Shown: one piece after another, positions 16,594 to 25,730 of the stretch
Layout: each line of letters opens with the position of its first letter
Position numbering within the stretch: position 1 is the first letter of the stretch
Assembly: GCA_020444045.1 (NCBI GenBank)
Contig: JAHLLS010000003.1
Coordinates: forward strand, 228,707 to 292,706
Origin: Deltaproteobacteria bacterium
Lineage (GTDB): Bacteria > Desulfobacterota > Desulfobacteria > Desulfobacterales > UBA5852
Length of the DNA: 64,000 nt
Direction of reading: 5' to 3'
Notes under the pieces: generated by a model
The model's input: only the letters and a program-made list of their open reading frames with translations
Database searches by the model: none
What the model was told of the DNA's origin: nothing
Made by a program: the position numbers and the translations under genes

Positions 16594-19560
16594 TTAACGG
16601 TCCAACTCAGACCGAATGGCCATGCCGATTTCTTGCAATACGTATGGTTTTTTTACATAGGCACCCGCACCGAGTTTCTGCGCTTGTTTAACCTTTTCAG
16701 AATCCGAATAGCCGCTGACAATGATAGCCTTTTGCTCAGGATTAACCTCCAGGATTTGCTGGAATGTCTCCAAACCATCAATACCCGGGTCCATAATCAT
16801 ATCAAGAACAACGAGATCTGCCTTTTGACGTTTAAGGTATTCCACTGCTTTTTCGCCACTTGGAACGGTGGCAACGCTATAGCCCAGTCGAGAGAGCATC
16901 AGATTGGCTAAATCCCGCTGTTCCTTTACATCATCGACAACCAGGATGGATTCCTCCTTGCCCTTGTAATTGTCGATGGACACGATGTCAGCACGGGATT
17001 CCTTCTTTTTCCTGCTTGCGGGGAAATATAGACTTATCGTGGTACCGGCCCCAACCTTGCTTGTAACATCAATCTGTCCCTTATGGTCTTTCACAGCAGC
17101 CCAAACAACAGACATTCCAAGACCCGTGCCACTTCGTCCCATGATTTTTTTAGTGTAGAAGGGCTCGAAGATATGCTTTTGATCCTTTTTTGAAATCCCT
17201 ATGCCGGTATCCGATACAGCCAGGACGACGTAATCCCCCTCGTGAACATCGTCAAAACCACTAATGGCCTTGTCCACATACTGGTTCCGGGAACTTATTA
17301 ACACGTCTCCCCCATCGGGCATAGCCTCAGCTGCGTTAGAGACCAGGTTCATTAGTGTTTTGAATAAGTGAACCGAGGAACCTTCAACATTAAGTAAACT
17401 TGAGTCGGTGTTCACAGCAAATTGAATATTGGGGTGATAAACCGCCATCTTTCTGTATTCGGGAGAATTTAAATATTCGTGGATGATATCGTTTATATTT
17501 ATTGTTTTTGTTGTCGTGACGCCACGGCGTGCCATTGTCAACAAGTCCTGGACCATGGCCGACGCTTTTTGCCCTGATTCCATGATGGTGGTTAGAGGTT
17601 CATGAAGCGTGCTGTCTTCGGGTAAATCCATCAACAGCAATTCTGGATAACTGACGATTCCGCTCAAAATATTATTCAGGTCGTGGGCCACACCACCGGC
17701 AAGGGTTCCGACAGCTTCCATTTTTTTTGCCCGATCAAGCATGTCCTCTAATCGTTTTTTCTCTTTATTCGCTTCCCAGCGCTCCGTAATGTCACGTGCC
17801 GAGCCGCGAACACCGGTTGGTTTATCCTCCTCTACGATAAGTGAGCTTTTGTATTCCAATATGAGCTTAGCACCGTCTTTCTTGAGGATACTTGTGATGC
17901 CTTCCACATGGCCCGAAGCAAGAATATCTCTTAGATATATTGAGTACTGGTCACTATAATCAAAGGGTAAAAGATCGCTCAGTTTCATCTTTGTTAGTGC
18001 CGTATGGCTGTATCCAGTTGCATCGGCAAAAGCCTTATTGGCATTTTGTATTCTGCCTTCCAGATCATGCGAATAGAGAAAATCGGAAACATTTTCAAAT
18101 ATGTCCCGGTATTTTTCCTCACTTTCCTTTAATTTATTGTAGAATATTGAATTGTTGATGCTGATTGCTAAATTTGCGGCAATCCCTTTCAGCAAGTTCA
18201 AATCGCTTTGCTGCAGTTTTCTTTTTGAAATGTGATTGTCAACGGCCAGAATCCCTAACGATTTATTCTCGTAAGCAATCGGCACACAGACCAGTGAATG
18301 GGGATTAAACTGGTTAATCAGACGCTGGCTTCGTTCAGAAAAACGGTGTTTAAGGTCATTTTTGTCGTGTACGATAAAAGGCTGCTGGTCATGGAAAGTT
18401 CGTGTAAATAGTCCCCTGGAATCCGGTTTATCCAAATTGAAATTTAGATGACGCAATATGTCTGTCTCTTGTGGATCAAACCCATATCCAGTCGCGAATT
18501 TAAGGTATTTCCCCTTGGGGTCAGATAAGAACAGCATGCCCCGGTCATATGCGAGGCGGCTTTGCATGGTGTTAGCCACTGTCTCGAAAAGCGTTTGAGT
18601 GTCCATCAAAGTCGAGGTGGCTTTTCCGATTTCCTCAATCACCAGCGAACTGTTATATTGCGCCTTGATGCCATCCAGGTGATCCTGGGCAATGTCTCCT
18701 TGCGCCGCAATCGTTTTGGTAAGATCCTTGATTTTTATAATATGAGAATACGTGGAAAAAGAAAAAATGATCAGGCCCAGAATAAGGTTAACGGTAAACC
18801 AGGTCGAAATTGGTAATAGGAAAAAAAGGAGGAGGGATAGTAGGAAACTTGCAATCGCAACTGAATTTCTAAGACGCTGCCAGAACAAGGTTAGGCTTTT
18901 TTCCCATGTGACGATGTAAAGGCACTTTGAATCCCCTCGATGGATGCACTGCGGATGCTCCACTTTTGAATATTGATTCGAGAAATTTTTTCCAACGCCC
19001 TCGAAAGAACCCACTCGATTTTTGCATTGAAACAGCCCTTCTTTAACACCCGGTTTGAGAGCCACGGAAATTTCGACTTTGGTAGCCCCTATTCGCCTTG
19101 TTTCAACATTTGCCGCACGGCTGATTAATGGGTATATTTTCCCCATAAACATATAGATGGACGCCGGATTAATTAGGCTTATGGCAATTTTTTTAATAAC
19201 CCCCAAAGCATCTGATGAAATGGCGTAACGTCCGACATCCCGGGAAATCATTTCGTTTTGGGTTTTCTGGTTTAGGATCGTGTGAAAACAGTTCACCTGA
19301 TTTTGATTGAACCAATGGGCAGGGTCTTCCAGTTCTAATCTGGTCATTCCGGCATACTCAAGGACTTCGTCAAAATCGACCGCGGGATAGTTTTTTTGAA
19401 GATACTCGGAATAAACTTTAACTACCCGACTGTTATACAATGGGGTGCTGTCATCGAGATGCGTATGCTCCATGGCCTGATGAACGACATCCATCTCGGG
19501 ATGTTGATTGGATTGTGTGGGATTTTGGCTCATGGCAAGCGTGGTTGGCGAATTAAGCAC
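16594..19560 (-). CDS. Hybrid sensor histidine kinase (V4R-like, TM, GAF, PAS, HisKA, HATPase, receiver)
   Basis: The 988-residue protein has an N-terminal ligand-binding-like domain (~40-220) ending in HPQCIHRGDSKCLYIV, which resembles the C-terminal Cys motif of V4R domains. Two adjoining helices (~228-265) follow, then a GAF domain (~305-470), a PAS domain (~480-600), a HisKA domain with phospho-acceptor His626 in AGGVAHDLNN, an HATPase domain (NLVSNAAEAMPDGG; DTGIGIS; GTGLGMSVV), and a C-terminal receiver with phospho-acceptor Asp920 in VVLDMIMDP. It phosphorylates itself and its own receiver; the downstream partner is not encoded beside it. The gene is monocistronic, AT-richer than the first 15 kb, and faces away from the zupT-like gene. 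Confidence 0.92.
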   Translation of the reverse strand: MLNSPTTLAMSQNPTQSNQHPEMDVVHQAMEHTHLDDSTPLYNSRVVKVYSEYLQKNYPAVDFDEVLEYAGMTRLELEDPAHWFNQNQVNCFHTILNQKTQNEMISRDVGRYAISSDALGVIKKIAISLINPASIYMFMGKIYPLISRAANVETRRIGATKVEISVALKPGVKEGLFQCKNRVGSFEGVGKNFSNQYSKVEHPQCIHRGDSKCLYIVTWEKSLTLFWQRLRNSVAIASFLLSLLLFFLLPISTWFTVNLILGLIIFSFSTYSHIIKIKDLTKTIAAQGDIAQDHLDGIKAQYNSSLVIEEIGKATSTLMDTQTLFETVANTMQSRLAYDRGMLFLSDPKGKYLKFATGYGFDPQETDILRHLNFNLDKPDSRGLFTRTFHDQQPFIVHDKNDLKHRFSERSQRLINQFNPHSLVCVPIAYENKSLGILAVDNHISKRKLQQSDLNLLKGIAANLAISINNSIFYNKLKESEEKYRDIFENVSDFLYSHDLEGRIQNANKAFADATGYSHTALTKMKLSDLLPFDYSDQYSIYLRDILASGHVEGITSILKKDGAKLILEYKSSLIVEEDKPTGVRGSARDITERWEANKEKKRLEDMLDRAKKMEAVGTLAGGVAHDLNNILSGIVSYPELLLMDLPEDSTLHEPLTTIMESGQKASAMVQDLLTMARRGVTTTKTININDIIHEYLNSPEYRKMAVYHPNIQFAVNTDSSLLNVEGSSVHLFKTLMNLVSNAAEAMPDGGDVLISSRNQYVDKAISGFDDVHEGDYVVLAVSDTGIGISKKDQKHIFEPFYTKKIMGRSGTGLGMSVVWAAVKDHKGQIDVTSKVGAGTTISLYFPASRKKKESRADIVSIDNYKGKEESILVVDDVKEQRDLANLMLSRLGYSVATVPSGEKAVEYLKRQKADLVVLDMIMDPGIDGLETFQQILEVNPEQKAIIVSGYSDSEKVKQAQKLGAGAYVKKPYVLQEIGMAIRSELDR

Positions 19561-20208
19561 TGATACATGACGGCGGTTTGTTTTAGATCAACATCCTTTG
19601 CACATTGATGCATTGGGGAAAATTCCAATAAAAATAATGAGAACATGAACTTTGAAGTGTGTGCGTACCGATTGTAATTTGGTAATTGCACATTTCACAT
19701 CATAATTAGTTGGCTTTCATCATCATAGTCAAGAAACATTTTGTATGGATTCAATTAGTTGCAACGATCGAAATAATATCCACAAAGATCGTGATTCCTG
19801 ATTGAAATTTGCCCCCGACATGCACCAGGTTTTCATTTTGAAAATTGAAATGGGTTTTGAATCCAGAGCAAAAACAAACCGACGGCCATAAACGCTTTCA
19901 ATCGGAACCATTCTCAACATGCTATAGTTATTGACGAATATCACCATTTTCGGGATTCAAGACTTAATTAGCATAGCCTTCAGCCTCGCCTTATTCTAAT
20001 CGCCCCCCAAATATGGTATCCGTAGTTTTAAGAAACTGGTACATTTTCGATATATTATAGATTGGTTACTCCTACTCTCGAACATCTCGTCGCATAAGCT
20101 AATAAGAAATGATTCAGAATAATTCACAGACTAAAGAAAAAAATCAGACATATTGAATCCTATGTCATGCGTTTGCATAAATGAGCGTATATCATTTGGA
20201 GATGATAC
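19561..20208. other. AT-rich intergenic region, 648 bp
   Basis: It lies between the divergent kinase and ZIP transporter genes. I see no convincing coding frame, repeat or hairpin terminator; it presumably holds both promoters, but no clear -35/-10 pair could be assigned with confidence. Confidence 0.6.
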
Positions 20209-21015
20209 ATGGAGAACAACGTCTTATTCGCTCTCGGGTTAACCCTTTTCGCCGGCCTGTCCACGGGTATTGGCAGCCTTATCGGGTTCATGTCCAAGCA
20301 GTTCAACCCGCGGTTCCTGACCGTCGCCTTGGGCTTTTCGGCGGGGGTGATGATTTACGTTTCCATGATCGAAATATTCGTCAAGGCCAGGGATTCCCTG
20401 GCGGTCAACTTCGGCGACAAGATGGGCTACGTATGGACGGTAGTATCGTTCTTCGCCGGTATCGCCCTGATCGCCCTGATCGACAAACTGATTCCCTCAT
20501 ATGAAAACCCCCACGAAATGAATGTCGAGCAGAAAATCAGGGACAGCACCGATGAACAAAAAAGCAAGCTCATGCGCATGGGAATGTTTTCAGCGCTGGC
20601 GATCGGCATTCACAACTTCCCCGAAGGCCTCGCAACCTTCATGAGCGGGCTGACCAACCCGACCTTGGGTATCAGCATTGCCGTGGCCGTCGCCATCCAC
20701 AACATTCCGGAGGGGTTGGCCGTTTCGGCGCCGATTTTTTATGCCACGAAAAGCCGGAAAAAAGCTTTTGTGTATTCGTTCCTGTCCGGTTTGGCGGAAC
20801 CGATTGGCGCCCTGATCGGCTATTTTGTTCTGAGGTCGATTTTCAATGAGACTACCTTCGGGGTCATATTCGCTTCTGTTGCCGGAATCATGGTCTACAT
20901 TTCTTTAGACGAACTGTTGCCCACCGCAGAGGAATATGGAGAACATCACCTTGCCATCGGTGGGCTGATCGTCGGAATGTTAGTCATGGCAGTGAGCCTT
21001 TTGTTATTTGCATAA
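20209..21015 (+). CDS. zupT: ZIP-family divalent metal transporter (ZupT-like)
   Basis: The 268-residue membrane protein has about eight helices and the ZIP signatures in helices 4 and 5: GIHNFPEGLATFMSGL (~residues 132-147) and AVAIHNIPEGLAVSAPI (~162-178), with the paired His and Glu that bind metal. EPIGALIGYF and ISLDELLPTAEEYG are also ZupT-like. It would import Zn2+, possibly with Fe2+ or Mn2+, across the inner membrane. The start ATG has GGAG about seven bases upstream. It stands alone; no Zur or Fur box was identified in the AT-rich upstream region. Confidence 0.93.
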   Translation: MENNVLFALGLTLFAGLSTGIGSLIGFMSKQFNPRFLTVALGFSAGVMIYVSMIEIFVKARDSLAVNFGDKMGYVWTVVSFFAGIALIALIDKLIPSYENPHEMNVEQKIRDSTDEQKSKLMRMGMFSALAIGIHNFPEGLATFMSGLTNPTLGISIAVAVAIHNIPEGLAVSAPIFYATKSRKKAFVYSFLSGLAEPIGALIGYFVLRSIFNETTFGVIFASVAGIMVYISLDELLPTAEEYGEHHLAIGGLIVGMLVMAVSLLLFA

Positions 21016-21311
21016 AAGGAAGCCGAAAAAAAACTTGAAGCCCTCATCAGGCATGCGATTTACACGTTTTGCGAGGTTATAAAATGAAATCATTTATAGC
21101 CTTTATCCATTTTGATCATTTTTGCTATCCAACTTGATTGTGCAAAGCGAGTTCTTATATTTTAAAGATAACAGTAAGCAAAGCGCAACCGTATAGGCGA
21201 AAGGTTAAATCTGTTGAGACATGTGCTTCCAGCTGAGCCAAACGTCACACGAGATGTTGGAAGCCAAACGTTCAGCGATACGCAAACAAGCAGGAATAGA
21301 AAGGAGTGGAC

Positions 21312-21614
21312 ATGCAAGTACAAGACTATTGTAAGGCAATGCTGGCTGAAGTGACAGCATGGAAAGAAAAGCTCGAGGCAATGAAAAAGGTTGCTGACAG
21401 CTATGGGACAGAACATAAAGAAAAAATTCTTCCTCTTATTGGACAGCTCGATCAGGAGGTTGTTACTGCGCAGATGCGCGTTCAGAAGCTCGAAACAGAG
21501 TGCCCGTCCGATTGGTCGCCGATGAAAAACGAGCTCGATGATCTTTATGGTACCATAGGAAGCAAAGTCGACCGAGCCTGGCGCGAATTGTCCCCTGGCG
21601 AGGTGGGAGGTTAG
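21312..21614 (+). CDS. Small coiled-coil protein, function unknown
   Basis: The ~100-residue protein (MQVQDYCKAMLAEV...) is almost wholly helical with heptad-like spacing (AWKEKLEAMKKVADSYG; EEVVTAQMRVQKLETE-like region), ending in a Gly-rich tail. AAGGAG lies seven bases before the ATG at 21312, which is a better start than the in-frame GTG two codons earlier. It resembles small stress-associated coiled-coil proteins of the sll1863 type, but that assignment is weak. A perfect hairpin follows 12 bp after the stop, so it is probably a single-gene transcript. Confidence 0.72.
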   Translation: MQVQDYCKAMLAEVTAWKEKLEAMKKVADSYGTEHKEKILPLIGQLDQEVVTAQMRVQKLETECPSDWSPMKNELDDLYGTIGSKVDRAWRELSPGEVGG

Positions 21615-21626
21615 CAGCTATCAGGT

Positions 21627-21646
21627 GGAGGGGTTCCGGCCCCTCC
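21627..21646 (+). terminator. Hairpin after the coiled-coil gene
   Basis: GGAGGGG (21627-21633) pairs perfectly with CCCCTCC (21640-21646) around a six-base loop TTCCGG. A run of six T lies about 16 bases further on rather than directly adjacent, so termination may be weak or factor-assisted. Confidence 0.5.
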
Positions 21647-21946
21647 TCTGAGGACAAAACATTTTTTCACCTATCCATACCAGGATGATTTTCCAAAATG
21701 TAAACAATCACCGCGCAGCAAGCAGAATAAACGTGAGATGCTGGGTCCTAAGAGGCAGGACATTATTCGCACGTCATTGAGAACCGGGGATATCGCCTAA
21801 AAACATTCGGACCACGACTTTACGGGGGGGTATGGATTAGTTGACCCTGTCAATGAGCGCAGTACCGATTCGGCTTTAGGATACACTGATTGTCCATCGC
21901 CAATGCTTCTAAACCATCGCACACCAAGTCCTTATCGGAGGCGAAC

Positions 21947-22126
21947 ATGATGGAAAAAGAAAAAAGAGATGTATGGGTGCGTGTCAAGGACGACGCCGGC
22001 AATGAGTTCATTTGCCCGCTCAATGCTCTGAAAGACCGGCAATCGGCCACCGAAGATGAATTGGACAACTGTGTTGACGATGCCATCACCGGGCGCTACG
22101 CGGCCAAACTGGATATCGAAGAATAA
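21947..22126 (+). CDS. Small conserved-type hypothetical protein (59 aa)
   Basis: The product (MMEKEKRDVWVRVKDDAGNEF...) has a compact beta-rich N-terminus with one Cys (FICPLNAL) and an acidic helical C-terminus (EDELDNCVDDAITGRYAAKLDIEE). GGAGG lies five bases upstream of the ATG at 21947, a strong ribosome binding site that argues for a real gene although it is short. No family recognised with certainty. It stands alone between the hairpin at 21.63 kb and the first copy of the TGGCACGTAAT repeat at 22.43 kb. Confidence 0.65.
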   Translation: MMEKEKRDVWVRVKDDAGNEFICPLNALKDRQSATEDELDNCVDDAITGRYAAKLDIEE

Positions 22127-22428
22127 TTTGGTCTGGCGATCCCTGCTCAAAACGATAGGGGCAATGTGTGCGCAGCCTTGGTGTTGAACATCTATAATTG
22201 TTAACATATCAATTGGTTGACAAATCAGCCCATTTCCGTTCGGTAGCCGTTATTTGCACTGGCGGTCCCCGAGTTGGGGTCGTAGCGTCTATCAAATCGT
22301 CTATCCAGGCTGCCTCCCCCGAAGGCTCAGAAACAATAACTATCTGCCAATTTCGTCATTTCTGCCAAGTCTTATTTTGAAACTGTGATTGCCCATCCTA
22401 ACCCGTCAACTGTTCGATACAGTCGTAC

Positions 22429-22443
22429 TGGCACGTAATTACA
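22429..22443 (+). promoter_or_regulatory. TGGCACGTAAT repeat, copy 1
   Basis: TGGCACGTAATTACA has the -24 half of a sigma54 promoter but no GC at -12. It lies 170 bp before the alpha/beta hydrolase gene. The rest of the 488-bp gap between 22126 and 22614 shows no gene. Confidence 0.4.
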
Positions 22444-22613
22444 GATTCTATTAGGCAAGCTTTCTATGTGATAGCCTCAATTTATTTTTATCATGGCACA
22501 AGTCCGGAATTGTTGAAGATTTACAAATCATATGCGTTGGTATACACCATGTATAAGTATGTTTTAGGCGTGGATAAATCGATCATCTTTGCTAACCGTC
22601 GAGGGGGCAAAAT

Positions 22614-23639
22614 ATGTATCGATCCGCCATCATATTTTTTATCAGCTGTTTTTCTTATTTAGGGTGCTCCCCGCTTCCCTGCAAACCCCCTTCCTATTAT
22701 GCTCCTGACCCAAGTGCGCCCGTTACGGCACATGAAGTCCGAGTGCCAACCAAGAAGGGGCACCTTTTGGCGGGCACCTTGACCATTCCGTCTCATTTCC
22801 CTTCACCGCACCCCGCCGTTGTTTTAATCACAGGCTCACATCCTCAAGACAGAGACATGGTCGGTCAACGAACCGAACCCGTGAATAGATACAGGCCGTT
22901 CAAACAAATGGCAGAGACCTTGTCGCGCAGAGGTGTTGCCGTACTGAGGATGGACGATCGGGGCTACGGATGCTCGGAAGGCGATGACATCAATGAGGCC
23001 ACGATACCGGAGCGGGCGGATGACATTCAAGCAGGGCTCGCGTTCCTGCAGGATCGAAAGGAGATTGATGCCCATCGACTAGGGCTTGTTGGAATCAGCG
23101 AGGGGGCCAACATTGGTCTGCTGATTGCAGCGTCGGATCCCTCGATTCAGGCCCTGGTCACGATGGCCGGATCAGCCTCAACCGGGAAGGAAATTTTAGA
23201 GTGGCAGGTCCGTTATGATACAGCCCGGATCGAGGGCATCACGGAAGAGGCGCGCGGACAAATTCTGGTACAAAGAATGCAGGATGTTGAGGATTGGATC
23301 GCCGAAGGAAGGACGAGCCGCTGGAGAAGATCCTTCGTTGAATACAACCCACTGCAAACCGCGTCTGACGTTCTTTGCCCGGTGCTGATTCTGCATGGTG
23401 ATCGGGATGCAAATGTTCCGGTTGAACATGCGCACCTTCTGGCCAACGCAATGAGGACGAGCGGCAATACAGACGTGACGGTCAAGGTACTACCCGATTA
23501 CAACCACTTGTTCCTCAAAGACGCAGACGGCAGGTTTACCAACAAGCGCTATCTGAAATTGCTGCGACACACAAACCAGTTATCCGAAGAAATTTTGACA
23601 ATAGTAGCGGATTGGGTCTCCAGCCGCCTTGAACCGTGA
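22614..23639 (+). CDS. Alpha/beta-hydrolase lipoprotein
   Basis: The 341-residue protein has a signal peptide ending in a plausible lipobox (FSYLGC, Cys18). The mature part is a serine hydrolase: oxyanion strand VVLITGSHPQDRD, VLRMDDRGYGCSEG, nucleophile Ser162 in GISEGA, acid in HGDRDANVP (Asp263 or Asp265) and His298 in YNHLF. This layout (AXE1/dipeptidyl-peptidase-like hydrolases with an alpha-helical lid) fits an esterase or peptidase anchored to the envelope; the substrate cannot be told. GAGGGGGC precedes the ATG. The gene follows the first TGGCACGTAAT repeat and precedes another N-terminally exported amidohydrolase. Confidence 0.85.
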   Translation: MYRSAIIFFISCFSYLGCSPLPCKPPSYYAPDPSAPVTAHEVRVPTKKGHLLAGTLTIPSHFPSPHPAVVLITGSHPQDRDMVGQRTEPVNRYRPFKQMAETLSRRGVAVLRMDDRGYGCSEGDDINEATIPERADDIQAGLAFLQDRKEIDAHRLGLVGISEGANIGLLIAASDPSIQALVTMAGSASTGKEILEWQVRYDTARIEGITEEARGQILVQRMQDVEDWIAEGRTSRWRRSFVEYNPLQTASDVLCPVLILHGDRDANVPVEHAHLLANAMRTSGNTDVTVKVLPDYNHLFLKDADGRFTNKRYLKLLRHTNQLSEEILTIVADWVSSRLEP

Positions 23640-23749
23640 CGGAATCCCAATAGAATAATTACATGACGATCGACCATTCGCAAATCGTTTCATCACCTTA
23701 ATTTGCCATCATTCGATTGCATTATGAAGATCGTCTTGAGGCCACCGTA

Positions 23750-25027
23750 ATGAATCCGAAACTTATTGTCCGAGCCGTATTGATTTTAGCCACATGGATC
23801 GTCATGGATCCTATCAATTCGTTGACTTACGCATGCACAGGATTCATGTGGTCAGATGGCGAAAATGTGCTTGTGGGCAACAACGAAGACTCAAAAATTC
23901 CCTATACGCGTGTGTGGTTTATGCCAGCTGAGAATGGGTGGTTCGGAAGGGTATATTTTGGATATGACAACTGGTCTCCTCAAGGCGGCATGAACGATCA
24001 AGGTTTATTCTTTGATTATTTCTCGGTTCCGAAATTAAAATTTCAACGATCAAGAGAGAAACCCCGGTTCAAGGGACCATTTACGGATACAATGATGGCT
24101 CATTGTGCAACTGTCGGTGATGTGCTCGAAATGATAAGTAAATATGATCTCGAATGGAATCCAAAAATTCAAATGTTCGTCGTTGATAAAAACGGAAACT
24201 CTGCAATTATTGAAGGAGAGACCGTTGTTCGAAAACGTGACTCCTACCAAGTCATAACCAATTTTCGCATATCGGGAATCCCGGAAGATCAAAAGCCCTG
24301 TAAATGGCCCGCATGGAGTTGTTCGCGATATAAAAAAGCAGAGAAGATGCTTTTGGATGCCGATACACCTAAAGTGGCCTATTTCCGTGAAATTTTACAG
24401 GCCACACATCGAAGCTCATACAATATCATAGGAACAACACAGTATAGTAACATATACGATTTAACCAATGGACTTATCTATGTATATTTTCTTCACGATT
24501 TCGATAAAAATATCATTTTTGATCTAAGTGAAGAATTGCAAAAGGGACATCACTACTATGATCTGCCATCCTTGTTTGGTAAAGAATTGAAAATCACCAA
24601 TAAAGTTTACACGCATTCTTTTCCCAAATTTAGCATATCCTATCCAAAACATTACATCGCTAAAACACCAGCATCGAATGAAGTATTGCTGGTAAGAAAC
24701 CCTCTGAGCGATACGCCGCAAATTGGTGTTTACGTGGAAGATAAACCCGATGGCATTCAGTTGAATGATATTGGACAGTACTATATTTACGACAAAATCG
24801 ATAAATACAGCACATCCGTCAAATTGATTTACAGCAAAAAGACAGTCCTCAGCGATGGGACGCCAAGTGTCGAAATTCTTTTCGACAATACGGTGGATGA
24901 AATTTGGTCTTTAAAAACCTTGGTTTTGTCAACCTATCGCCGTGATAAGCTAATTTTCGCAGTCATAACATCATTAGCACATCCTGAGGCGCTTCGAGAC
25001 TATTTGTACAGTATACAATTCAATTAG
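23750..25027 (+). CDS. Exported Ntn-type linear amide C-N hydrolase (choloylglycine hydrolase-like)
   Basis: The 425-residue protein starts with a signal peptide (MNPKLIVRAVLILATWIV...) followed by Cys29 in YACTGFMW, the likely N-terminal nucleophile of an Ntn hydrolase after processing. GNNEDSKIPYTRVWF and GGMNDQGLFFDYF match the penicillin V acylase/bile salt hydrolase fold. I chose the ATG at 23750 over one at 23717 since it starts the signal peptide. Residues ~300-425 (from FPKFSISYPKHYIA) form a separate domain not usual in choloylglycine hydrolases. The natural substrate is unknown; related enzymes hydrolyse N-acyl amides. Codon use is AT-rich relative to the preceding gene. Confidence 0.8.
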   Translation: MNPKLIVRAVLILATWIVMDPINSLTYACTGFMWSDGENVLVGNNEDSKIPYTRVWFMPAENGWFGRVYFGYDNWSPQGGMNDQGLFFDYFSVPKLKFQRSREKPRFKGPFTDTMMAHCATVGDVLEMISKYDLEWNPKIQMFVVDKNGNSAIIEGETVVRKRDSYQVITNFRISGIPEDQKPCKWPAWSCSRYKKAEKMLLDADTPKVAYFREILQATHRSSYNIIGTTQYSNIYDLTNGLIYVYFLHDFDKNIIFDLSEELQKGHHYYDLPSLFGKELKITNKVYTHSFPKFSISYPKHYIAKTPASNEVLLVRNPLSDTPQIGVYVEDKPDGIQLNDIGQYYIYDKIDKYSTSVKLIYSKKTVLSDGTPSVEILFDNTVDEIWSLKTLVLSTYRRDKLIFAVITSLAHPEALRDYLYSIQFN

Positions 25028-25146
25028 AAACCTTCCATATAATGAACGCAATCGCAAAAGGGATATTACCGGCGCAATTCTCGAAAAAGACCATCCGTGT
25101 GTGTATGGCACGAATGGCTGGCAAAGCGGTTATCGGCAGATCATTA

Positions 25147-25480
25147 TCTGCACTAATCAAGCTGCGAAATGATTGGGATAGCCAGGACACACTTGGCAAA
25201 TCCAGGTGATATCGGCAGGTTGAGTATGGCACGTAATCTGGAAAATCAAGCGCCCTGATTTGATTGTGATTTTTCATTGATTATCACTTAATCACAGGTT
25301 TGCGCCTTTTGGAGCTGCCGACCTAACCACAAGAAAATCTTGACAAATCTAAATGGACTTTATTATATGAAGTCAAGTCTCAAAATCCTGCCGCAGCTCT
25401 CGGTTCTTGCTCCTCCTCTCTGGCGATGACCGAAGTTCCCCCGATTTGACTTCCATACACTAAATCCATTTCGCCTCTTT
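25147..25480 (+). repeat. Intergenic repeat, copy 2 (ACTAATCA box, sigma54-like box, TTGACA box)
   Basis: CACTAATCAAGCTGCGAAAT starts at 25151, TGGCACGTAATCTGG lies at 25227-25241, an inverted repeat TGTGATT...AATCACA follows, and TTGACA at 25340-25345 has TTATAT 17 bases later. From 25227 on it is closely similar to 27690-27945. It precedes the acyl-CoA ligase gene by 250-500 bp and fills most of the 704-bp gap from 25028 to 25730, in which no gene was seen. Confidence 0.7.
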
Positions 25481-25730
25481 CTATCTTTCATTGATTCTCC
25501 GTTTATCCAGGATACTTGCATTAATTTTTCAAAATGGATGAATTGCCGTCAAACTTTCAATAAATGGAGGTGAGGAATGGGATTGTAAAAATAATGGACT
25601 AAATAGCAGCTCGCCACAGAGAAACGGCTAATTTTTTCGATGCGGAAGTACTTACCGTCTTCTTGATGTGCTTTCAGTGGCCGAATTCATTCTATTTATT
25701 TCCTATGAACCGTTAGCGAAGGAGGGACCT

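Noticed and set aside
19729..19947. Minus-strand 72-codon frame between the kinase and ZIP transporter
   Set aside because: No ribosome binding site, no recognisable domain, and the start lies in AT-rich intergenic DNA.
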